Assembly (NCBI RefSeq): GCF_000144605.1
Contig: NC_014375.1
Coordinates: 3,354,501-3,418,500 of the forward strand
Source: Brevundimonas subvibrioides ATCC 15264
GTDB lineage: Bacteria; Pseudomonadota; Alphaproteobacteria; Caulobacterales; Caulobacteraceae
Length of the DNA stretch: 64,000 bases
Reading direction: 5' to 3'
Below are positions 16,202 through 25,395 of the stretch, one piece after another. The translations under genes and the position numbers were made by a program. The notes under the pieces were generated by a model that was not told the origin of the DNA, made no database searches, and saw only the letters and a program-made list of their open reading frames with translations. Position 1 is the first letter of the stretch, and the number at the start of each line of letters is the position of its first letter.

Positions 16202-18415
16202 ATGGCCCTCTATCCCGTTATCCTTTGTGGCGGCTCCGGCACGCGCCTCTGGCCCGCGTCGCGGCCGTCACGACCGAAGCAGTTCATCCGCCTCGCCGGG
16301 AACCGCTCGCTGTTCCAGGACACCGTGATACGGGTCGCCAGACTGGTCGAAAACGAAGGCAAGCTCCTCGTCGTCGCCGGTCAGGGCCACCGCGACGTGA
16401 TCGATGCCCAACTGGCTGAAATCGATACGTCGGCCCAGGTGCTGCTGGAACCTGAAGCCCGGGATTCGGCCGCGGCCATGGCCGCAGCCGCAGCATGGGT
16501 GGCGCGCAACGATCCGGACGGGATTCTCGCGTTCGTTGCATCCGACCACTACATCCCCGACGACGAGGGCTTTCGTCGCTCGATCCTCGACGCGGTCCAG
16601 GGCGCGCGCGCCGGCCGGATCGTCACCCTGGGGATCAAGCCGACCGAGGCCTCCTCGGCCTACGGCTACATCAAGCCCACCGGCCCGGGATTGTCCGAGA
16701 TCGAGACCTTCTGCGAGAAGCCCGACGCGGAGACGGCGCTGCTCTACATGCAGGCCGGCTACCTCTGGAACAGCGGCAACTTCATCGTCAGCGCACGGAC
16801 CCTGGGCGACGAACTGGCCCGGTACGCCCCCGCCGTGCAGGAGGCCGCCGTGGCCGCCCTGCCCCCGGTAAACGACAGTGCGATCCAGACCTTCGGCCCT
16901 GCGTTCACCGATGCGCCGAAAATCTCGATCGACTACGCGGTGATGGAAAAGACCCATCTCGCCTCGGTGCTGGAGGTCTCGTTCGGCTGGTCGGATCTCG
17001 GGGCGTGGGACTCCATTGCCGCAAGTGGCGTCGGCAACACCGGCATCCACATCTTTGAGGAAGCAGAACGTTGCCTCGCGCGGGCACCCGACGGCGTTCT
17101 GGTCGCCGCGCTGGGGGTCAACGATATCGCCATCATCGTCGAGGCCGATGCGGTCCTGGTGTGCGATCTGTCGAAGTCGCAAGGCGTCAAGCGGATCGTC
17201 GACCGCATCAGAACCACCTCGCCCAACCATCTCGATTTCGCGCGCACGACGCCCGAACCGCTCGAGGCGGGGGCCCGCCGCTTCGCCGACTGGCTCCGTC
17301 TGAGAGCCCTGCCGACCTGGTCGACCCTCGGCATGGACAGCCACGGCGGCTTCGCCGAGGCCCTCAGCCAATCCGGGCGGCCGGTCGCCAGTCCCCGGCG
17401 GGCCCGCGTCCAGACCCGCCAGATCTACGTCTATGCCCAGGCCGGTCTTCTGGGCTGGGCGGGCCCCTCCAGCCAGATCGTTTCGGCCGGTCTGGAGCGT
17501 CTGCTTCAGGCCTATCTCGGACCGGACGGCCAGGCACGAACCCTTTTGACGGCGGACGGACGTCCGCTGGACGAGACCGCCATGGTCTACGACCAGGCCT
17601 TCGTGCTGTTCGCCATGGCGGCGGCCCGCAAGGCGGGTGTCGGACCGTCCGACCTGGAAGAGCGGGCCGTCGTCCTGCGTGACGCCCTGGTGGCGCGCGC
17701 GCTCCCGAACGGAGCCATCGAGGAGGCGGGCGACCACCCCTTCCAGTCCAATGCGCACATGCATCTGCTGGAGGCCTGCCTGGCGTGGGAAGCGCTCAGC
17801 AGCGATCCCGCGTGGGGACGTTTCGCCGATCGGATCGTGGCCCTCGCCCTTGACGTCTTCATCGACCGCGACGGCGGCTTCCTGCGCGAGTTCTTCGGCG
17901 CGGACTGGGCACCGGCGGCCGGCGAAGACGGTCGCCTGGTCGAGCCCGGACACCAGTTCGAGTGGTCCTGGCTGCTGACGCGTTACGGACGCAGCCGCGG
18001 GGATGACCGCGCCGTTGCCGCCGCCAGGACCCTCTATGCGCGTGGTCGGCTCGGACTGGGCGGACGCCCGCCGTCCGCACTCGACGGTCTGAATGACGAC
18101 CTGACCATCCGCAGCGCCCGGTCCCGGTTGTGGCCGCAGACGGAATGGCTCAAGGCATCGCTGATCCTTGCCGAGGGCGCATCCGAGCGTGACCGCGCTG
18201 ATCTTCTGGCCGATGCGGCCGCGGCCCAGCGCGCGCTGTGGCTGTACCTGAAGCCCGACGGCCTGTGGCACGACAAGCGACTGCCGGATGGCGAGTTCCT
18301 CGACGAGCCTTCGCCGGCCAGTTCCTTCTATCACATCATGGCCGCCTTCCAGCAGGTCTGCGATACCTCGGCCGCGCTGGCGCTGGACGGCGTCGAGGCC
18401 CTGGATCTGGACTAG
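16202..18415 (+). CDS. Mannose-1-phosphate guanylyltransferase fused to an AGE-family epimerase/isomerase
   Basis: 737 residues. The N-terminal domain (1-350) is a GDP-mannose pyrophosphorylase: CGGSGTRLWPASRPSRPKQF, ASDHYIPDD, GYIKPTG, ETFCEKPD, NSGNFIV and SFGWSDLGAWDS. The usual type II ManC C-terminus is a cupin phosphomannose isomerase; here residues about 375-737 are instead an (alpha/alpha)6 barrel of the N-acylglucosamine 2-epimerase family, with PGHQFEWSWLL and SPASSFYHIM. The fusion could convert fructose-6-phosphate to mannose-6-phosphate and mannose-1-phosphate to GDP-mannose (a separate phosphomannomutase is needed). It lies between the secretion genes and the protease gene but serves the polysaccharide locus better. 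Start ATG 16202 has a weak ribosome-binding site. Confidence 0.85.
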   Translation: MALYPVILCGGSGTRLWPASRPSRPKQFIRLAGNRSLFQDTVIRVARLVENEGKLLVVAGQGHRDVIDAQLAEIDTSAQVLLEPEARDSAAAMAAAAAWVARNDPDGILAFVASDHYIPDDEGFRRSILDAVQGARAGRIVTLGIKPTEASSAYGYIKPTGPGLSEIETFCEKPDAETALLYMQAGYLWNSGNFIVSARTLGDELARYAPAVQEAAVAALPPVNDSAIQTFGPAFTDAPKISIDYAVMEKTHLASVLEVSFGWSDLGAWDSIAASGVGNTGIHIFEEAERCLARAPDGVLVAALGVNDIAIIVEADAVLVCDLSKSQGVKRIVDRIRTTSPNHLDFARTTPEPLEAGARRFADWLRLRALPTWSTLGMDSHGGFAEALSQSGRPVASPRRARVQTRQIYVYAQAGLLGWAGPSSQIVSAGLERLLQAYLGPDGQARTLLTADGRPLDETAMVYDQAFVLFAMAAARKAGVGPSDLEERAVVLRDALVARALPNGAIEEAGDHPFQSNAHMHLLEACLAWEALSSDPAWGRFADRIVALALDVFIDRDGGFLREFFGADWAPAAGEDGRLVEPGHQFEWSWLLTRYGRSRGDDRAVAAARTLYARGRLGLGGRPPSALDGLNDDLTIRSARSRLWPQTEWLKASLILAEGASERDRADLLADAAAAQRALWLYLKPDGLWHDKRLPDGEFLDEPSPASSFYHIMAAFQQVCDTSAALALDGVEALDLD

Positions 18416-18497
18416 GTCGAAAAGTCAGATCGCTGCTTGTCCTGCGAGACAGGGAGGATAGGGTGCAACCCGAGGGCGTTGTCTAAGGGTCAAAAGC

Positions 18498-21400
18498 ATG
18501 TTGGATCGTGGTGTCGCCCGGAGTTTTCCGGACCTCGTGGTCAGCGGTGAAGGTTCGGGCCCGCCGGCCGGCGAGACGGCAGGATCCCCCGGCCTCGCCA
18601 ACTTTACCGAGGGCGCATGGTCGTCGCCCTGCCCCGGCTGCGGCCAGTCGCATTCGAACTTCGACAGTACCGATTTCGGCCCCCTGGCCTTCCTGAACGG
18701 CGATGACCGCGGCGGGCCCGGCGGCGGCAACACGGCTGGAAAGCCCTCGCTGACGCTCACCGACGCGGCCGGCCAGCTGACCCGGACGGGGCTGAGCTGG
18801 GCCCCGAGCCTCGGCACGGCCACGACAGTGACCTATGCCTTCCGCAGCACCGCGCCGACCACCATGCCGACCGACACGGCAGGGTTCAGCCAGTTCACCA
18901 CGGCACAGGTCTCGGCGACCCTGCTGGCGCTCCAGGCCTGGTCGGATGTCGCCAACATCACCTTCACGCGCGTCGACGACGGCGGCGGCTATTCGAACAA
19001 CGCCACGATGCTGTTCGGCAACTATTCCAGCGGCGAAGAAGGGGCCGGCGCCTTCGCCTATCAGCCCGGCAACCGATCCACGACATCGGTGACCGGCGAT
19101 GTGTGGGTGAACGCCAGCCTGACGTCAAACTCCAGTCTGACCCTGCTGGCCTATGGCCAGCACACCCTGACGCACGAGGTCGGTCATGCGATCGGCCTGA
19201 GCCATCCGGCGGCCTATAACGCATCCGAGGGTGTGTCGATCACCTACGGCAATGACGCCACCTATTACGAGGACTCGCGACAGTACACTGTCATGAGCTA
19301 CTTCTCGGAGAGCAACACGGGCGCGAATTTCCGTCGGGGGAACGCCCAGTATTCAGCCGTCCCGCTGCTGGACGACATCGCCGCCGCCCAGCGCCTGTAC
19401 GGTGCCAACATGTCCACGCGGACGGGCGATACGACCTATGGCTTCAATTCCACCGCGGACCGCGCCTGGTTCAGCGCAACCTCGTCGTCCAGCAGCCTGA
19501 TCTTCGCGATCTGGGATGCCGGCGGCATCGATACGCTCGATTTCTCCGGGTTCAACCAAAGTCAGGTCATCGATCTTCGGCAGGGAGCCTTCTCGAACGT
19601 CGGTGGCCTGATCGGCAATGTCGCCATCGCCGCGGGCGCGGCCATCGAGAACGCGATCGGCGGCTCGGGGAACGACACGATCTACGGCAACTCGGCCAAC
19701 AACCGGATCGACGGCGGCGGCGGGTCCGACACGATCGACGGGGGCCTCGGCGTGGACACCGTGGTCTTCGGTGGAGCCCGGTCAGCTTATTCCGTCAGCT
19801 GGAATGGGCAGGTCGGTAGCGTTTTGACAATCGGGACGGGCCAGACCACGACGGTCCGGAATGTCGAATTCCTGGCCTTCACGGACATGGCCATCGCGAC
19901 CAGCCCGACAGGCGGCGTGACGGTGTATGGCGACCTGACCAACGACAGCGTCAATGGCACGAACTTCGCCGACACGATCACGAGCGGAGGCGGCAATGAC
20001 ACCGTCAACGGGCTGGACGGAAATGACCTCCTGGACGGCGGGCTGGGTGACGACGTCCTGAGCGGGGGTCTCGGGTCCGATGTGCTGACCGGCGGCCGCG
20101 GGAACGACCAGCTCGACGGCGGCGCGGGCGTCGATGTCGCCGACTATCGTGCGGCCGGCTCGGGCGTCAGCGTCAGCCTGGCCACGGGCCTCGCGACGGG
20201 CGGAGCCGGCAACGACACCCTGGCGGGCATCGAGGACCTGCTCGGCTCGGCCTACGCGGACACGCTGATCGGCGACGGGGGCGACAATGCCCTCAGCGGC
20301 AACGGCGGTGTCGACACCCTGTACGGTGGCGGCGGCAACGACCGGTTCTATGGATCTGTCGGCGGCCTGACCGGGGGCGCGCCCGACATCGTGAAGGCCC
20401 AGGGCACCGCCAACACCAGCCGCGACAGCGCCGTCTCTCTGGACGGCGGGTTCGACATCCTGCCACGCAGCGACGTCGTGAGCGCGGGCACCACACCCCA
20501 CGCCACGGTCCTGGCGACGGCGGGCGGGACCGTGGAATGGTACAGCTTCTCCGCCACCGCGGGCGCCTCCGTCACGATCGACATCGACAACGCCACCTTC
20601 GACAGCGTCATCCGCATCGTCGACGCCGCGGGCAATGTCCTGGCCGAGAACGACGACGGCGCGACCAGCGGCGACGCCGGCAATGCGACCGACTCGGCCC
20701 TGACCTTCACCATCCCGGCGAACGGGATCTACTATGTGCAGGTCTCGGAATGGGTCTCGAACGGACCTCTGACGACACGGGATATCCCGTCCGGCCAGAC
20801 CTACACCCTGCATGTGTCGGTCCCGGGCCACGCGGTCGTGCCCATCGTGAATACGGGGGCGTCGATGTTCGGGGAGGACGGCGACGACAGCTTCCACCAG
20901 GGCATCCTCTACGTCGCCGGCAACATTACCGCCACGAGCGTGTTCGGCAGCGCGAGCGACCGGATCGACGGCGGAGCCGGCGTGGACACGGTCTACTACA
21001 ATTCATACTCGTTCCCGTTCACGGTGACGACGAGCGACGGCGTCACGACCGTCCGCAACAACAACACCGGCGAAACGGACACCCTGACGAACGTCGAGTT
21101 CATCCAGTTCATCGACATGACGGTACAGCTGGGACAGGTGGCGCCCATCTCGGGCACCGCCGCCGGGGAAACCCTGAACGGCACGCAGTTCGGGGACACC
21201 ATCTACGGTCTCGGCGGCAACGACACGCTGAACGGCTTCGGCGGCAACGACACGCTGATCGGCGGGGGCGGCGACGACGTGCTGGTGGGGAGTCTCGGCG
21301 ACGACGCCTATGAGGTGACCGAGGCCGGGGATGTCGTGACCGAGCAGGCGGGCGAGGGCAGCGACACCGTCTACAGCTATCTGGACAGCTACACCCTGGC

Positions 21401-23228
21401 GGCCAATGTCGAGACGCTGGCGCTGGTGGGGTCGGCCCGGGCGGGCATCGGCAATGCCGGGAACAACACCCTGATCGGCAATGCCGGGGCCAATCTGCTG
21501 GTCGGCGGGGCCGGGGTCGACCGGATGGTCGGCGGCCAGGGCGACGATTTCTATGAGGTGACCGAGGCCGGCGACGTGGTGGTCGAGGCCGCCGGCGAGG
21601 GCACGGACACCGTCTATTCCTATCTGGAGACCTATACGGCCTCGGCCAATGTCGAGCGGCTTGAGCTGGCCGGGCGGGCGCGGAACGGGTCGACCAATGC
21701 GGACGGCGGGACCGTCATCGGCAACGCCCTGGACAACACCCTGACCGTCGGCGGCGGCTCGGCCGTGCTGATCGGCGGCGGCGGCAGCGACACGGCCGTG
21801 ATCGGCGGGGCGCGGGCCGGGTTCACGATCGCCACCAACAGCGGGATCACCACCGTGACCGGCGGGGGCCGGACGATCACACTGGCCGGGGTGGAGCGGA
21901 TCCAGTTCTCGGACCAGGTCGTGGTCCTGACGACCGGCCAGACCCTGGTCGGAACCGGCGGCGGCGAGGTCCTGAACGGGGCCGACGGCTATGACAGCCT
22001 CTATGGCAACGGCGGCAACGATGTGCTGTTCGGCTACGGCGGGATCGACGTCCTGGTCGGGGGCGACGGCGCGGACATCATGGTCGGCGGCGACGGCGAC
22101 GACACCTATGAGGTCAGCGAGGTCGCCGACAACATCCAGGAAGGGGCCGGCGAGGGCTTCGACACCGTCTTCGCCTATGCCAGCGGCTATACCCTGGCCG
22201 CCAACACGGAATCACTGCGCCTCGTGGGGTCGGCGACGACCGGCTACGGCAATGCGGGCGACAACACCCTGGTCGGCAACGGGCTGGACAATCTGCTGGT
22301 CGGCGGAGCCGGCAACGACACCTTCTACGGCGGCACGGGCGACGACACCTACGAGGTCACCGAGGCCGGCGACGTCGTGGTCGAGGCCGCCGGCGAGGGC
22401 ATCGACACCATCTTCAGCTACGTCACCTACACGCTGGGGGCCAATGTCGAGAACCTGCGTCTGGTCGGCACGGCCGTGAACGCCACCGGCAACGCGCTGA
22501 ACAACATGATCGTGGGCAACGACGGCAACAACGTGCTGATCGGCGGGGCCGGCAACGACATCATGGTCGGCTCGCTCGGCAACGACGCCTATGAGGTCAC
22601 CGAGGCGGGCGATGTCGTCTACGAGGCCGCCGGCGAAGGCACCGACACGGTCTATTCCTACATCGACACCTACCAGATGTCCTTGAACGTGGAGGCGCTC
22701 TACCTCGTCGGGTCGGGCCGGGTCGGGCTGGGCTCGGCCGGCAACGACACGATCGTCGGCAACGGGCTGAACAACATCCTGAACGGCAACGCCGGCAACG
22801 ACATCCTGACCGGCGGGGCGGGCGTGGATCAGTTCTGGCATCTGGCCGGCGGCGGGCATGACCGGATCACCGACTTCTTTCCAAGCATCGGCGAGGTGAT
22901 CGTGCTGTCGCAGAGCCAGTTCGCCAACTTCGCCGCCGTCCAGGCCGCCATGACCCAGTCGGGGACCGACCTCATCATCACAATCAGCGGATCCCAGTCC
23001 CTGACGCTCAGCAACGTCTTCGTCAGCCAACTGAACGCCGCCAACTTCGCCTTCTACGGCGGACCGTCCGGTGCCCCGGTCATGCCGCTCGAGGAGACCG
23101 CGTCCAAGACCCCGGACCTGCAGGCCTGGGACGCGGACGCCACGACCCGGCACGATGGCCCGGCCCTGCCGCACCACGACGCGGCCCTGCCCTGGTTGCC
23201 GACCCAGATCCAGGACCACTGGGTCTGA
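18498..23228 (+). CDS. Giant RTX serralysin-type metalloprotease (M10B) with PPC domain
   Basis: 1576 residues, about three times a typical serralysin. The catalytic domain carries zinc motif HEVGHAIGLSH (226-236) and Met-turn VMSYF (M266), with Tyr268 in the usual serralysin position. RTX nonapeptides of the GGxGxDxx type start near residue 390. A pre-peptidase C-terminal beta-sandwich (about 669-770) interrupts them. Then come further RTX repeats and five modules of the type YEVTEAGDVV...EGTDTVYSY...LVG (from about residues 937, 1018, 1204, 1284 and 1364). The last 50 residues form a low-complexity tail consistent with a type I secretion signal. There is no Sec signal peptide. An unusual CPGC pair (45-48) lies in the presumed propeptide. 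It is probably exported by the upstream ABC/HlyD pair and held in check by the Inh-type lipoprotein. Confidence 0.9.
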   Translation: MLDRGVARSFPDLVVSGEGSGPPAGETAGSPGLANFTEGAWSSPCPGCGQSHSNFDSTDFGPLAFLNGDDRGGPGGGNTAGKPSLTLTDAAGQLTRTGLSWAPSLGTATTVTYAFRSTAPTTMPTDTAGFSQFTTAQVSATLLALQAWSDVANITFTRVDDGGGYSNNATMLFGNYSSGEEGAGAFAYQPGNRSTTSVTGDVWVNASLTSNSSLTLLAYGQHTLTHEVGHAIGLSHPAAYNASEGVSITYGNDATYYEDSRQYTVMSYFSESNTGANFRRGNAQYSAVPLLDDIAAAQRLYGANMSTRTGDTTYGFNSTADRAWFSATSSSSSLIFAIWDAGGIDTLDFSGFNQSQVIDLRQGAFSNVGGLIGNVAIAAGAAIENAIGGSGNDTIYGNSANNRIDGGGGSDTIDGGLGVDTVVFGGARSAYSVSWNGQVGSVLTIGTGQTTTVRNVEFLAFTDMAIATSPTGGVTVYGDLTNDSVNGTNFADTITSGGGNDTVNGLDGNDLLDGGLGDDVLSGGLGSDVLTGGRGNDQLDGGAGVDVADYRAAGSGVSVSLATGLATGGAGNDTLAGIEDLLGSAYADTLIGDGGDNALSGNGGVDTLYGGGGNDRFYGSVGGLTGGAPDIVKAQGTANTSRDSAVSLDGGFDILPRSDVVSAGTTPHATVLATAGGTVEWYSFSATAGASVTIDIDNATFDSVIRIVDAAGNVLAENDDGATSGDAGNATDSALTFTIPANGIYYVQVSEWVSNGPLTTRDIPSGQTYTLHVSVPGHAVVPIVNTGASMFGEDGDDSFHQGILYVAGNITATSVFGSASDRIDGGAGVDTVYYNSYSFPFTVTTSDGVTTVRNNNTGETDTLTNVEFIQFIDMTVQLGQVAPISGTAAGETLNGTQFGDTIYGLGGNDTLNGFGGNDTLIGGGGDDVLVGSLGDDAYEVTEAGDVVTEQAGEGSDTVYSYLDSYTLAANVETLALVGSARAGIGNAGNNTLIGNAGANLLVGGAGVDRMVGGQGDDFYEVTEAGDVVVEAAGEGTDTVYSYLETYTASANVERLELAGRARNGSTNADGGTVIGNALDNTLTVGGGSAVLIGGGGSDTAVIGGARAGFTIATNSGITTVTGGGRTITLAGVERIQFSDQVVVLTTGQTLVGTGGGEVLNGADGYDSLYGNGGNDVLFGYGGIDVLVGGDGADIMVGGDGDDTYEVSEVADNIQEGAGEGFDTVFAYASGYTLAANTESLRLVGSATTGYGNAGDNTLVGNGLDNLLVGGAGNDTFYGGTGDDTYEVTEAGDVVVEAAGEGIDTIFSYVTYTLGANVENLRLVGTAVNATGNALNNMIVGNDGNNVLIGGAGNDIMVGSLGNDAYEVTEAGDVVYEAAGEGTDTVYSYIDTYQMSLNVEALYLVGSGRVGLGSAGNDTIVGNGLNNILNGNAGNDILTGGAGVDQFWHLAGGGHDRITDFFPSIGEVIVLSQSQFANFAAVQAAMTQSGTDLIITISGSQSLTLSNVFVSQLNAANFAFYGGPSGAPVMPLEETASKTPDLQAWDADATTRHDGPALPHHDAALPWLPTQIQDHWV
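21280..22660 (+). repeat. Long imperfect coding repeats in the RTX protease
   Basis: Five units of about 240 bases, beginning near 21307, 21549, 22108, 22348 and 22588, encode the YEVTEAGD...EGTDTVYSY...LVGSA module plus a flanking GNDT/GGAG calcium-binding turn. Units 1-2 and 3-5 are tandem, with a spacer of about 320 bases between units 2 and 3. Several units share long stretches of identical DNA, which points to recent duplication or recombination within the gene. Confidence 0.8.
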
Positions 23229-23355
23229 GCCGGGCGACGCCACGGCGACGATCGGGCACGCCACGTGGCATCAACGTGGAGTGGCTTGCCAAGCCGGAAG
23301 CGGAAGCTATGTTCCCCCCGCCGCTGGCGACCAGTGGAACGGGTTGGATTGATCC

Positions 23356-24183
23356 ATGGTGATGACGCAAGCAGGTGACGCGCCTTCGACGCCTGCGAGG
23401 CCTCAGAAGCGCGAAAACTGGCTGGCCCGGCAGACGCGGATCATTTCCGCGCTGATGATCCGTGAAATGACGACCCGCTACGGCCGCGACGGCCTGGGGT
23501 TCGCGTGGATCGTGCTGGAGCCGATGTCATTCTGCGTCGGCGTGCTGATCCTGTGGAGCCTGACCAAGCCGCCGTTCGAGCACGGCATCCGGCTGCAGGC
23601 GTTCTCGCTCACCGGATACATGTGCATCATCCTGCTTCGACACATGATCTCCTACAGCTTCACGGCGATCCAGGCGAACATCGGTCTGATGCACCATCGC
23701 CAGGTCAAGCCGCTGCACATCCTGATCTCGCGGAACCTGCTGGAGCTGGGCGGGACGACCGCGACCTTCATCCTGGTCTATATCGCCCTGTTGGCGATGG
23801 GCCTGATCGAGGTTCCGGCCAACCTGCTGCTGGCCTATTGCGGCTGGCTCATGATGGCCTGGGTGTCGGTGGGACTGGCCCTGCTGATGACGGGTCTGGC
23901 GATCCGTTTCGAACCGGTCGAGCGGATCGTGGGCCTGCTGACCTACGTCCTCATTCCCCTGTCGGGGGCCTTCTTCATGGTGTCCTGGCTGCCGCCCAAG
24001 GCGCAGGAAATCATTCTCTACCTCCCCTTCCCGCACGCGGTCGAAATGCTGAGGGCCGGCGTATTTGGTCCCTTCGTCGAGACCCACTATGACTGGTTCT
24101 ACGCCCTGTCGTTCGGGATGGTCCTCAATCTGGTCGGTCTGCTTCTTGTGGCCACATCCAGAGATCAAATAGACGTCGAATAG
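23356..24183 (+). CDS. ABC-2 polysaccharide export permease, KpsM type
   Basis: 275 residues with a hydrophilic N-terminus, the interface segment IISALMIREMTTRYGRDGLGFAW and about six membrane spans, as in KpsM/Wzm permeases. A C-terminal LPFPHAVEMLRAGVFG stretch is typical of the capsule branch. It is followed by the KpsE-type and KpsT-type genes, so the three form one exporter. Start ATG 23356; the in-frame ATG 23362 is an alternative. Confidence 0.9.
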   Translation: MVMTQAGDAPSTPARPQKRENWLARQTRIISALMIREMTTRYGRDGLGFAWIVLEPMSFCVGVLILWSLTKPPFEHGIRLQAFSLTGYMCIILLRHMISYSFTAIQANIGLMHHRQVKPLHILISRNLLELGGTTATFILVYIALLAMGLIEVPANLLLAYCGWLMMAWVSVGLALLMTGLAIRFEPVERIVGLLTYVLIPLSGAFFMVSWLPPKAQEIILYLPFPHAVEMLRAGVFGPFVETHYDWFYALSFGMVLNLVGLLLVATSRDQIDVE

Positions 24184-24231
24184 GCGCGGGGTGACCCCCG
24201 TGCGCGCGCGACCACTGCCGAAGGCCCATCG

Positions 24232-25395
24232 ATGAGCGACACCAAACTGAACTACCTCGGACCGCTGCCCAAGGCGTTGCCGGGCGCGGTCGTTCACGAT
24301 CGGTGGTGGAACAAGATCCCCAAGGCCTTCCTGGTCGTCGTCGTCCTGCCGACCCTGATCGCGGCGATCTACTACTTCCTGATCGCGAGCCCCCGCTATG
24401 TGTCGGAGGCCCGTTTCGTGGTGCGCGCGCCGACGCAGACGCAGCCCTCGGCCCTCGGCGTCGCCCTGTCGGGCGTCGGCATCACCTCCGGTGCGACGGA
24501 CGCCTTCACCGTGCACGAATACATCAACTCGCGTGACGGCCTGCGCGACCTCAATCAGACGGGCAATCTGCGCGAGATCTTCGGGGCGCGCGGCGCCGAC
24601 GTCTTCTCGCGCTACCCGCGGCCCTGGGAAGCCAGCTCGGAAGAAGGGCTCTACAAGGCGTTCCAGCGCTTCGTGACGGTGGGATACGACTCCCAGACCG
24701 GCATCAGCACCCTCGCCGTGGAGGCCTTCAGCCCGCAGGAGGCGCAGCGGCTGACCGAGTCGCTCCTCCAGGGCGGCGAACGCCTGGTCAACCGGCTCAA
24801 CGAACGGTCATCGAGGGATGCCGTGACGGACGCCCTCCGGGCCCAGAGCCAGGCCCGGGACCGTCTGTCCGAGGCGCAGCAGGCCTTGGCCGCCTTCCGC
24901 AACAACCGCCAGTACATCGATCCCACCCGCGCGGCGACCGAGAGCTCGTCCCTCATCGTGGCCCTGCTGGAAACCCTCGCCAACCTGCAGGCCGAGCGCT
25001 CGCAGATCGCCAGCCAGGCCCCGCAGAGCCCCCAGCTGGCGGCGGTCGACAGCCGCATCGCCGCCTACCAGCGGCAGGTTGCGGCCGAGCGGACCAAGAT
25101 CGCCGGGACCTCCGGCTCCCTGGCGTCACAGGTGGGCACCTATGAGGATCTGGTGCTCGCCCGCGAACTGGCGGATCGGGAACTGACGCAGGCGACCAGC
25201 GCCCTGCTCAGCGCCGAGCAGGAATCGCGTCGCCAGCGCCTGTATCTGGACCGCGTGGTGAGCCCCAGCCTTCCTGACAGCGCCGAGGAGCCCAAGCGGC
25301 TGCTGGCGGTCCTGACCGTGCTTCTGACCACGCTCATGATGTATGGCGTCGGGTGGCTGATCTGGGCCGGCGTGCGCGAACACGGACAGGACTGA
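24232..25395 (+). CDS. Capsule export inner-membrane protein, KpsE/Wzz-like
   Basis: 387 residues with a membrane span at each end (about 32-51 and 358-378) and a long, largely helical periplasmic middle with coiled-coil character (about 190-340). ASPRYVSEARFVVR is the typical opening of the KpsE/CtrB family. Such proteins link the ABC exporter to the outer-membrane channel. Its stop overlaps the next start (TGATG). The Wza-type partner in this window is encoded at 49.3-50.4 kb. Confidence 0.87.
   Translation: MSDTKLNYLGPLPKALPGAVVHDRWWNKIPKAFLVVVVLPTLIAAIYYFLIASPRYVSEARFVVRAPTQTQPSALGVALSGVGITSGATDAFTVHEYINSRDGLRDLNQTGNLREIFGARGADVFSRYPRPWEASSEEGLYKAFQRFVTVGYDSQTGISTLAVEAFSPQEAQRLTESLLQGGERLVNRLNERSSRDAVTDALRAQSQARDRLSEAQQALAAFRNNRQYIDPTRAATESSSLIVALLETLANLQAERSQIASQAPQSPQLAAVDSRIAAYQRQVAAERTKIAGTSGSLASQVGTYEDLVLARELADRELTQATSALLSAEQESRRQRLYLDRVVSPSLPDSAEEPKRLLAVLTVLLTTLMMYGVGWLIWAGVREHGQD

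Noticed and set aside
16268..18334. Long minus-strand frame of 688 codons opposite the ManC-AGE gene
   Set aside because: The sense strand encodes well-matched guanylyltransferase and AGE motifs; the antisense product is low-complexity with no family resemblance.
21280..22660. Possible CRISPR-like repeat array
   Set aside because: The repeats are long, imperfect, in frame and encode RTX calcium-binding modules; there are no short exact repeats with unique spacers.
23260..23300. Hairpins CCACGT...ACGTGG and GGCTT-GCC-AAGCC after the RTX protease gene as a terminator
   Set aside because: The stems are short and no T-run follows; a factor-independent terminator cannot be supported.
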